Shown here: positions 5,457-11,103 of the stretch, piece after piece
Position numbering within the stretch: position 1 is the stretch's first letter
How the letters are laid out: the number at the start of each line of letters is the position of its first letter
Assembly: GCA_034436045.1 (NCBI GenBank)
Contig: DAOTVZ010000256.1
Coordinates: forward strand, 1 to 11,103
DNA from: H111-94 sp034436045
Lineage (GTDB): Bacteria > Chloroflexota > Ktedonobacteria > Ktedonobacterales > Ktedonobacteraceae
Reading direction: 5' to 3'
Length of the DNA: 11,103 nucleotides
Made by a program: the position numbers and the translations under genes
Notes under the pieces: model-generated
The model's database searches: none
Told to the model about the DNA's origin: nothing
What the model saw: only the letters and a program-made list of their open reading frames with translations

Positions 5457-6456
5457 CTCCCTGCGCCGCTCGTGGCTGACAAGACGGACAATAGTGCGTG
5501 CTACGCTGTGTGACGATAATACGCTCAATAGGCGTTCCGCAAATCACACAGGGCAGACCGGCACGCTGATAGACACGCACATGATTATAATTATCGCCCG
5601 CCTCGCCCCAGAGGTCCCGATAATCGTTAAACGATGTGCCGCCATGTTCTATCCCCCGTTCAAGCACAACAATAATTCCTTCGTGCAAGCGCGCAACCTC
5701 CGCTACGTTTAACGAATTCGCGGGTCGTAAGGGATGTACACCGGCATAGAAAAGTGCCTCGTCGGCATAAATATTGCCAATACCGGCTATGACCTCCTGC
5801 GCCAGCAGAGTGGCCTTGATGCTGGTACGGTGCTGCGCCAGGGCCATCTGAAATCTTTCGACGGTAAAATCGGCGCTCAGCGGCTCCGGCCCCAGCGTGG
5901 CAAAAATCTGAGCCTCGCGTTCACGGGGCCATAGCTCGATGCGTCCAAATTTGCGTGGGTCGGTAAAAAGCAGGTAGCGCCCATCACCGAACCGAAAACA
6001 GGCGCGACAGTACATAGTATGTACCAGCATTGTGGCCTGCTCCTGCCCTGTAGTGATCTCGATAGTACGCACCGTACCGTCAACAACAGCAGGCACGATA
6101 AAGTGTAATTCTCTGTCAGCCGGTGGCACGAAGGTTGGCCCCTTCACATTCCACGTCGCCACATCGCGCTCACGCAGGCTCGTATCCACCTGCCAACCCG
6201 GTGGGAGCAGAAGGAAGTTGCCAGTCATACGCCGGTGGATCGAAAGCAGGTAGCCGCCGCTCAAATCCATCAACAAAAACTTGCCGCGCCTGCGAATGCC
6301 CTCAATGCTTCTTCCGGCAATCTCGGCGCGCAGTGTCTCCACATCAGGGTGCCCGACGATACGTGGCCAGAAGACCTGCACTTCCTGTATCGTCGCTCCT
6401 ACCACACTCTTGCGCAACTGACGCGCGGTATATTCAACCTCTGGTAACTCTGGCAT
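5443..6456 (-). CDS. mutM: Formamidopyrimidine-DNA glycosylase (Fpg/MutM) with an internal insertion
   Basis: A bifunctional base-excision repair enzyme that removes 8-oxoguanine and formamidopyrimidines and nicks the abasic site. It starts MPELPEVE, with catalytic Pro 2 and Glu 3. K59 (RRGKFLL) and H74 (SIHRRMTG) are in place. The helix-two-turn-helix is at 214-241 (KATLLAQEVIAGIGNIYADE). The C-terminal zinc finger has C303, C306, C323 and C326 (CxxC-x16-CxxC), with the conserved Arg in QRSTHYC and the final CQ. Its length of 337 exceeds the usual 270-290: about 89 residues separate MTG from DPRKFG where the Escherichia coli enzyme has about 33, so roughly 55 extra residues lie at about 87-147. 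The last 14 bp overlap the opposing lipoprotein gene. Confidence 0.93.
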   Translation of the reverse strand: MPELPEVEYTARQLRKSVVGATIQEVQVFWPRIVGHPDVETLRAEIAGRSIEGIRRRGKFLLMDLSGGYLLSIHRRMTGNFLLLPPGWQVDTSLRERDVATWNVKGPTFVPPADRELHFIVPAVVDGTVRTIEITTGQEQATMLVHTMYCRACFRFGDGRYLLFTDPRKFGRIELWPREREAQIFATLGPEPLSADFTVERFQMALAQHRTSIKATLLAQEVIAGIGNIYADEALFYAGVHPLRPANSLNVAEVARLHEGIIVVLERGIEHGGTSFNDYRDLWGEAGDNYNHVRVYQRAGLPCVICGTPIERIIVTQRSTHYCPSCQPRAAQGVTQV

Positions 6457-6500
6457 TGCGTCTCTATCTCGTTAGATAAAAAAGTCAAAGTAGTCCCTAC

Positions 6501-6509
6501 AGTATACCA
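6501..6509 (-). promoter_or_regulatory. Extended -10 promoter TGGTATACT for mutM
   Basis: Reverse-strand TGGTATACT (6509-6501) lies 45 bp upstream of the mutM ATG in the 93-bp gap after the preceding gene. No good -35 is seen at 16-18 bp. It suggests mutM is transcribed separately from the gene upstream. Confidence 0.5.
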
Positions 6510-6549
6510 TCGATGAGACACAATGCCATCTCTTATGCCCAATAGTCCA

Positions 6550-7275
6550 TTACCAGGACAGGTATTGCCATGCTTGCCACCTGGCGGGGAAGTCCAACGC
6601 CACCTCGTCGTACTCTGTTTTCACAAGTACGCGCAGGTGCTGCGAACCACGCGCGAAATATTGGAAATGGAGTTCTATAATCGGACGTTCCTCCACCTCG
6701 ACACCTGTGAAGAAAGCGCGGATGGCGCGTTCACGCATCTCCATTGCCTTCTCGTCGTCCCGCTCCGCCAGTTGAATACCGGCAATTTCATCTAATGTAT
6801 AATGCGTACCGGCCAGTTCATTGATAGCGTTCAGAACCGTCTCGGCCTCCTCGCGTATCACCGCCAGGCCAATAAACATCGAAAAAATGGTCATCACGGG
6901 TAATCCGGTGCTGGTCACGAGTGGTTGCAAGGCATCGCGGTGCCGCTGCCAGATCTCCAACATGGTTAATTTTGTCTCTTGCATGCTTATGTCCCCCTCA
7001 TTAAAAATAGTATTACCTGCTAATGACTGCTCATCAGTATTATTTCGCATAGAAGCACTTTGCCGATCCCACAGGATTGCGCCCGCTTGCTGTGGGCCTA
7101 CCAGTTCCACCAGCTTGCCCACGCAACGGCTCATGTTCTCCATTCGTTGTGTGATAAAATCGTGACGCGCGGTGATCGCCGGAGCGGTCAGGGCACGTTG
7201 CGCCGCCTCGTACTCCAGCTCGATCTGGCGGCGTAAACGCGCCACCTCGCTCGCTATAGTTGCATCGTCCATCAT
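6550..7275 (-). CDS. Hypothetical two-module protein (241 aa)
   Basis: No family is recognised. The start is set at 7275 because AGGAG lies 8 nt upstream; the frame is open to 7392 but the extra 39 residues look non-coding. Module 1 (about 1-75, 'IASEVARLRRQIELEYEAAQRAL...') is predominantly helical and charged, ending 'VELVGPQQAGAILWD'. A polar linker rich in Asn, Ser and Asp follows. Module 2 (from MQETKL at residue 98) is a mixed fold with a hydrophobic stretch 'PVMTIFSMFIGLAVI', a Glu/Arg-rich helical part and beta-like 'IIELHFQYFARGSQHLRVLVKTEYDEVALDF', ending in a Trp-rich tail. Module 2 has its own in-frame ATG (6984) with GAGGGGG at 8 nt, so a separate 144-aa product is possible. It is cytosolic as far as can be seen, with no signal peptide. 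Confidence 0.65.
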   Translation of the reverse strand: MMDDATIASEVARLRRQIELEYEAAQRALTAPAITARHDFITQRMENMSRCVGKLVELVGPQQAGAILWDRQSASMRNNTDEQSLAGNTIFNEGDISMQETKLTMLEIWQRHRDALQPLVTSTGLPVMTIFSMFIGLAVIREEAETVLNAINELAGTHYTLDEIAGIQLAERDDEKAMEMRERAIRAFFTGVEVEERPIIELHFQYFARGSQHLRVLVKTEYDEVALDFPARWQAWQYLSW

Positions 7276-7463
7276 GCACTGTTCTCCTGTACCGGTTGCG
7301 TTGGCACAAACATGATTACTATGAAATATATCTGCTAGTGAATATGTGATACCATCCTCCGGCTTCATGTACCCAATATTACAGGCCCGCAACGTCCTCT
7401 ATCCCTATATTCAAAAACCTGTTGCAATTCGTTACAGTCCTTCGTCTTTCCTTCAACAACACA

Positions 7464-7472
7464 TGGTACAAT
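7464..7472 (+). promoter_or_regulatory. Extended -10 element TGGTACAAT
   Basis: TGGTACAAT fits the extended -10 form but has no recognisable -35. It would start a transcript near 7479 reading into the restriction-modification gene, as a second upstream promoter. Confidence 0.35.
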
Positions 7473-7531
7473 GCATCAGGAGTTAGCACCTCTCCCTACT
7501 CAAACGCTAAAGAGAAAATACACACGTTCCG

Positions 7532-7560
7532 TTGCCTTTCATTAACCAGCATGCTATACT
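7532..7560 (+). promoter_or_regulatory. Promoter for the restriction-modification fusion gene: TTGCCT-17 bp-TATACT
   Basis: TTGCCT (7532-7537) and TATACT (7555-7560), with TGC immediately before the latter, are spaced by exactly 17 bp. Transcription would start near 7567, giving a leader of about 34 nt before ATG 7601, with GGAGTG at 7585-7590 as the ribosome binding site. Confidence 0.6.
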
Positions 7561-7600
7561 CAGCGAAGCACTTCCGACGACAATGGAGTGACACAACATT

Positions 7601-9526
7601 ATGAACCAGGTTGTTTCTCTTACATATAATGCAGGTAATGATAGTAATAAATTGCAAGCAGAAGACAGAGCTTTTCATGACTGGTACCGTTTTGTTCTTT
7701 CATTTCCCCCCCATCTTGTGCGAGAATATCTGGAACGTTTCGGTATTACCGGCAACCAGTGTGTACTTGACCCGTTTTGTGGCATCGGCACCGTTCCACT
7801 AGAATGCCAGAAGCTGGGTATCCCAGCCGTTGGTTTTGATGCTCACCCGATGGCTTATTTTGCCTCGAAAGTCAAAGTAGACTGGCAGGCCGATCCCGAC
7901 TTACTCATAGAACATGCTCGTACTATCGCTGCATATGCGACCAAACAATTAAGTGCCGATGGTATCGAAGATAATCCTCTTTTTTATAATGCATATTCTC
8001 CTCAACCGTTAAAACCTTTACGAACGCTCTCAGAAGAAGAGAACGCATTACTTTTGACAAATTCCATCAGTTCATTGCCCTTACATAAAACGCTGGTTCT
8101 TCTTCATTATCTGAAGCAACTCCGGCATGAACTATACTATCAGTATGAACTGTTAGCTCTTGCTAAAGCACTTGTAACCGTTATTGGCAATTTACACTTC
8201 GGGCCAGAAGTGGGTATTGGCACAATCAAAACTGACGCTCCTGTCATTTCTCCCTGGCTACAATACGTTCAGATAATGGCAGATGACTTGAGAGCAGTCA
8301 CCATGCCCCCTCAAGCGCCTGCCACCATCTTTCCTGGCGATACCCGTCAGGCGTTGGAACAGCTTGAACCGCAATCCATCGACGCGGTTATCACGTCACC
8401 CCCCTATCCTAACGAAAAAGACTATATCGGTGAGCAGGCTTCCTATTTTCGGCTAAAGATTCCCACAGGGAAGCTGCTTGCCGACATCGCTGTTTCGCTA
8501 GGCTACCAGCTTGTGAGCATTGACCTGTTCCGTACCCGTTTTTCTAGCGTCACAAAGGAACAATTACGAGAAGAGGTGGTTGTGCTACGATGGCCTGCAT
8601 CACATATTCACGCCATTCCCGCGACGGGTATACAACAAGGAAGGTTAGTAGAAATGGATCTTTTCTCACAGGACGAACAAAACGAAGAAGAGATACAAGC
8701 TAAAGTTACACCCTCAGCACCTAGAATCAACTGTTATCAGAGATTGATGGAACACATTTTTTTCTCTCGCTACAAAGAGGGTAGCACATCTATCGAATTT
8801 GCCCGTGAGGACCTCGTACATGCTGCCCAGGAACTAGGCATCAAGCTACCTAAAAATCTTGGGGATGTGTTGTACTCTTTCCGCTATAGAACATTATTAC
8901 CACAATCAATCCGAGATAAGGCTCCTGAAGGTATGCAATGGATTATCCGTCCATCGGGTCGCGCCCGCTATTGCTTCATAGCAACTAATGTTTTACATGT
9001 TGCTCCCAACACTCTACTCGCGGAAACAAAAATTCCAGATGCGACACCGGGTATTGTCTCTATGTATGCTTTAGGTGATGAGCAGGCTCTTCTCTCAAAG
9101 CTGCGTTATAATCGCTTAATTGACATCTTCACGGGCATCACATGCTATTCTCTGCAAAATCACCAGCGCACAACTATTGTCGGCATTGGACAGGTCGAAA
9201 CTGATGAGATATATGTTGGAATAGGTCACAGAGGCGCGCAGTATGTTATCCCATTACAGGCAAAAGGCGGTAACGATAGAATCGATATTGTCCAGATTGA
9301 ACAAGATGTAGCTCTCTGTGCCGAAAAATTTCCTACCCTCATTTGTAAACCAATTGCAGCACAATTCATTGGTGAAAATCGTATCGCACTCTTTGAGTTT
9401 GAGCAAAGCAGCGAAGGCATAAAGCTCTATCGGGAACAACACTACATGCTTGTGCCCCCAGAAGAGATGACCGAAACCGATCTACAGATATATCGGCAAA
9501 GATCGTTGGAAGAGCGAGGTAACTAA
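7601..9526 (+). CDS. Fused DNA methyltransferase-like / restriction endonuclease protein; methyltransferase core apparently internally deleted
   Basis: A 641-residue protein with two halves. Residues 25-331 resemble SPPY-type DNA amino-methyltransferases: 'WYRFVLSFPPHLVREYL', AdoMet motif I DPFCGIGT (57-64), 'GFDAHPMAYFASK', and catalytic motif IV TSPPYPNEKDY (265-275). The sequence then runs directly into 'IGEQASYFRL...IDLFRTRFSS...EEVVVLRW', which in relatives, from memory, comes well over 100 residues later, so the middle of the catalytic domain is missing in frame. Residues 376-641 resemble a companion type II endonuclease: 'LGIKLPKNLGDVLYSFRYR', 'IIRPSGRARY', 'LRYNRLIDIFTGITCYSLQNH', then E533-T-D535 and, after a loop, QAK (553-555) as a PD-(D/E)xK-like site, ending with a Cys/Pro-rich 'ICKPIAAQF' and 'ALFEF'. 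An internal ATG (8654) could start the nuclease alone. GC content is visibly lower than in neighbouring genes, suggesting transfer. Confidence 0.75.
   Translation: MNQVVSLTYNAGNDSNKLQAEDRAFHDWYRFVLSFPPHLVREYLERFGITGNQCVLDPFCGIGTVPLECQKLGIPAVGFDAHPMAYFASKVKVDWQADPDLLIEHARTIAAYATKQLSADGIEDNPLFYNAYSPQPLKPLRTLSEEENALLLTNSISSLPLHKTLVLLHYLKQLRHELYYQYELLALAKALVTVIGNLHFGPEVGIGTIKTDAPVISPWLQYVQIMADDLRAVTMPPQAPATIFPGDTRQALEQLEPQSIDAVITSPPYPNEKDYIGEQASYFRLKIPTGKLLADIAVSLGYQLVSIDLFRTRFSSVTKEQLREEVVVLRWPASHIHAIPATGIQQGRLVEMDLFSQDEQNEEEIQAKVTPSAPRINCYQRLMEHIFFSRYKEGSTSIEFAREDLVHAAQELGIKLPKNLGDVLYSFRYRTLLPQSIRDKAPEGMQWIIRPSGRARYCFIATNVLHVAPNTLLAETKIPDATPGIVSMYALGDEQALLSKLRYNRLIDIFTGITCYSLQNHQRTTIVGIGQVETDEIYVGIGHRGAQYVIPLQAKGGNDRIDIVQIEQDVALCAEKFPTLICKPIAAQFIGENRIALFEFEQSSEGIKLYREQHYMLVPPEEMTETDLQIYRQRSLEERGN
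8637..8656 (+). promoter_or_regulatory. Internal ribosome binding site before in-frame ATG 8654
   Basis: AAGGAAGG (8637-8644) precedes in-frame ATG 8654 by 9 nt, just after the methyltransferase-like half ends. Translation from here would give a 290-residue protein (MDLFSQDEQNEEE...) containing the whole endonuclease half. Relatives usually encode the two activities as neighbouring genes, so the site may be a relic of that arrangement or a working second start. Confidence 0.4.
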
Positions 9527-10161
9527 CTCTTCATCGCCCACACACGACAGCCAGTCTCAGTATCCTCGACCAGTACATCGCGGGGCTGATGCAGGAGCCA
9601 GCGCACGGCCATGAGATCGCCGACCGCGCCGGAGAAGTTGCTGATCCAGGCTAACAGGCCATAAGAGGCCAGAATGGGGGCGGTAATGGTGAAAAGGATG
9701 GCAAGCAGCGTGATGATAACGAAAGGAGCTAGACCCACAACGATATAATAGTTGCGTGGAAAAAGCTGGTCATGGGCGCTACAGTACAACGCAAAAGGGA
9801 GACGTGCTCCATAATATGGCTTACCGCCCCAGAGCATAAAGGCCAGGCCATGCACAAACTCGTGTATCCCCAGGATGAGCATACTACCCAGAATATTGAT
9901 GACCAACCAGAATATAAGCGGCCAGCCGGATATAGTACCAGAGGTATGATGTGTGTGGAGAAGATACATGGCAATATTCAGGCCGATGAAGAAGACAGCG
10001 CCAATTACGAACAGAAACAGACCCCATACGGCGAGCCGATTCATATGTTCGGGGGTCAGCAGTTCCAGTTCGCGCTCCTGTTGTATGCGTCCCTCATCAA
10101 GTGCCTGCTGCTGCGCGCGTCTCCATTGCGCATGAAAACGATCTATGACCTGTAGTGCCAT
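9523..10161 (-). CDS. DUF3267-like integral membrane zinc metalloprotease
   Basis: A 212-residue membrane protein. After a charged, Gln/Glu-rich cytosolic start of about 42 residues come hydrophobic segments at about 44-68, 80-99, 138-161 and 163-178. The second ends in HEFVH (100-104), the HExxH zinc-binding motif of gluzincin-type peptidases, and the fourth is followed by 'NFSGAVGDLMA', whose Asp 182 is a good candidate for the third metal ligand. This architecture matches the DUF3267 'putative zincin peptidase' family (PF11667), which has no well-established substrate. The ATG at 10161 has GAAGGAAG a few bases upstream. The stop codon overlaps that of the convergent restriction-modification gene by four bases. 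Confidence 0.82.
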   Translation of the reverse strand: MALQVIDRFHAQWRRAQQQALDEGRIQQERELELLTPEHMNRLAVWGLFLFVIGAVFFIGLNIAMYLLHTHHTSGTISGWPLIFWLVINILGSMLILGIHEFVHGLAFMLWGGKPYYGARLPFALYCSAHDQLFPRNYYIVVGLAPFVIITLLAILFTITAPILASYGLLAWISNFSGAVGDLMAVRWLLHQPRDVLVEDTETGCRVWAMKS

Positions 10162-10180
10162 GTCTTCCTTCTCTCCAATG

Positions 10181-10189
10181 TGCTATAGT
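10181..10189 (+). promoter_or_regulatory. Extended -10 promoter TGCTATAGT for the small membrane protein/rnz unit
   Basis: TGCTATAGT fits the extended -10 form. TGTCTT (10161-10166), at 17 bp, is a weak -35. Transcription would start near 10196, about 100 nt before ATG 10296. The element lies 20 bp upstream of the opposing membrane-protease start, so divergent promoters probably overlap here. Confidence 0.45.
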
Positions 10190-10295
10190 ACAAAGTATCA
10201 CAACTATCTATCTGCTATTACATCGTCTGCACAGAAAAGTTGCAAGACGAAATGGAACGAACGAAGTAGACATGGATGTCCAGGGAGCAAACGGC

Positions 10296-10487
10296 ATGAA
10301 CAAACGACCGCCGCGACAGGCCTGGCAATACTTAATCGGCGTTTTCGCCGCCTTCTGGGTTATTTTCGCCATCTTTCTTATACTTGGCAATATCCCGTTT
10401 TATGTTATCATGCTCGCGCTAACCACCGTCGCCTTGCTCTCCGCACTGGTGGTAGCGTTAGCCTGGGCATTCCAGAATAATTGGTAA
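10296..10487 (+). CDS. Small two-helix membrane protein (63 aa)
   Basis: The start is set at ATG 10296, with CAGGGAG 8 nt upstream; the frame is open to 10155 but upstream ATGs have poorer sites and no hydrophobic sequence follows them closely. The product begins MNKRPPRQAW, a basic cytosolic end, followed by two hydrophobic helices (about 11-32, 'YLIGVFAAFWVIFAIFLILG', and about 34-58, 'VIMLALTTVALLSALVVALAW') joined by a short NIPFY turn, and ends QNNW. No family is recognised. The 10-nt gap to ribonuclease Z indicates co-transcription, but a functional link is not established. Confidence 0.72.
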   Translation: MNKRPPRQAWQYLIGVFAAFWVIFAIFLILGNIPFYVIMLALTTVALLSALVVALAWAFQNNW

Positions 10488-10497
10488 AGGATGTGGC

Positions 10498-11103
10498 ATG
10501 ATCGATCTCTGTTTTTTAGGCACTTGCGGCATGATGCCAATGCCTGGACGCTGGCTCTCATGCGTCTTGCTGCGCTGCAACGCACAATTAACGCTCTTTG
10601 ACTGTGGCGAGGGAACACAGATTCCCTGGAAAGCGCTGGGATGGGGTTTTCGACAACTGGGAGCCATCTGCCTGACCCACATGCATGCCGACCACGTGGC
10701 CGGACTCCCCGGCGTCCTCTTCATGGTCGCGCATGCAGGCCGTACCGAACCGCTACATATCTATGGCCCGGTCGGCACTGCCTACGTGGTCGAAGGGCTG
10801 CGGCGTATCGCGGCTGATCTGCCTTTTCCTGTGCATATTTACGAGATGCGTGGCGGAGAACAATTCATGCTGCCGGGGAACCTGTATGGCTCCTGCGCCG
10901 CCGCCGTTCACGGCATTCCTTGTCTGGCCTACCGTGCTGAACTCAAACGCAACGCGGAATTTCAGGTCGAGAAGGCCAGGGCGCTCGGTCTGCCGGTGGA
11001 GTACTGGTCGCGTCTGCAACATGGAGAAACCATCGAGTACAATGGCCAGACCTTCGTTCCGGCTCAGGTGCTTGGCGAAGCACGGCGCGGCATCGCGCTG
11101 GCC
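10498..11103 (+). CDS. rnz: Ribonuclease Z (tRNA 3'-processing endonuclease), 5' part
   Basis: The first 202 codons are present; the gene runs off the window, and full-length family members have about 305-320 residues. It is a metallo-beta-lactamase fold enzyme that cleaves the 3' trailer from tRNA precursors in the cytosol. Visible landmarks are 'IDLCFLGTCGMMPMPGRW', the family-specific FDCGEGTQ (37-44 region), the zinc-binding THMHADH (HxHxDH) followed by VAGLPGVL, 'IYGPVGT', and 'AAAVHGIPCLAYR' with the next ligand His. AAAGGA lies 6 nt before ATG 10498. The N-terminal GTC-GMMP variant instead of GTGxxxP is seen in one branch of bacterial RNase Z. It follows the small membrane protein gene in an apparent operon. 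Confidence 0.92.
   Translation, partial: MIDLCFLGTCGMMPMPGRWLSCVLLRCNAQLTLFDCGEGTQIPWKALGWGFRQLGAICLTHMHADHVAGLPGVLFMVAHAGRTEPLHIYGPVGTAYVVEGLRRIAADLPFPVHIYEMRGGEQFMLPGNLYGSCAAAVHGIPCLAYRAELKRNAEFQVEKARALGLPVEYWSRLQHGETIEYNGQTFVPAQVLGEARRGIALA

Larger units (their letters stand above)
7276..7600. other. Divergent intergenic region
   Basis: These 325 bp separate the divergent two-module gene and the restriction-modification gene. They hold two forward extended -10 elements (described separately) and the Shine-Dalgarno sites of both genes. No RNA gene, long hairpin or controller (C-box) palindrome is evident. Short ORFs here lack ribosome binding sites. Confidence 0.5.

Noticed and set aside
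7422..7604. 60-residue forward ORF before the restriction-modification gene
   Set aside because: It spans the promoter region, lacks a ribosome binding site and has no recognisable composition.
10145..10480. 111-residue forward ORF over the small membrane protein gene
   Set aside because: It is a shadow frame; the 10296 frame has the better start signal and a clear two-helix membrane pattern.
1..11103. Search for CRISPR arrays, tRNA or rRNA genes, insertion sequences and prophage
   Set aside because: No regular spacer-repeat pattern, cloverleaf, transposase or phage structural gene was seen; the lone restriction-modification gene is the only sign of an accessory element.

Overview
The window looks like chromosomal DNA from a Gram-positive-type, multicellular Chloroflexota bacterium, most likely of the class Ktedonobacteria. 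This is inferred from the gene content (a KGG-repeat stress protein, an FtsZ with a long P/Q/S-rich tail, lipobox lipoproteins, LarB) and from moderate GC content. It is not proven by any marker gene. The genes sit singly or in pairs on alternating strands. Many intergenic gaps carry an extended -10 promoter of the form TGnTAnAnT.

Left part (1-1550): the 3' end of a LOG-family phosphoribohydrolase gene, then a stand-alone response-regulator receiver protein with an excellent ribosome binding site. A 41-residue lysine-rich protein with a GTG start follows. The next 365-bp gap holds a 35-position imperfect inverted repeat (1246-1336) and a good promoter (1422-1450).

Middle part (1551-6456): an FtsZ gene lies outside any visible division cluster. 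It is followed by a perfect 11-bp convergent hairpin, a reverse-strand KGG stress protein with exact 20-residue repeats, and a reverse-strand larB. A 416-bp gap then contains a putative structured leader (three stem-loops after an extended -10) in front of a small lipoprotein gene. That gene converges with, and overlaps by 14 bp, a formamidopyrimidine-DNA glycosylase gene (mutM/fpg) that carries an unusual insertion of about 55 residues.

Right part (6550-11103): an unrecognised two-module reverse-strand gene, then a forward gene that fuses a DNA methyltransferase-like half to a PD-(D/E)xK-type restriction endonuclease half. This is the most interesting object in the window. Its methyltransferase half jumps in frame from the catalytic SPPY motif straight to the last strands of the fold, as though the middle of the domain had been deleted. 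It overlaps by 4 bp a convergent HExxH membrane-protease gene (DUF3267-like). The window ends with a two-gene forward unit: a 63-residue two-helix membrane protein and the start of ribonuclease Z.

Overall the region is mainly housekeeping (division, base-excision repair, tRNA maturation, cofactor synthesis) with one defence-type gene of lower GC content inserted among them.
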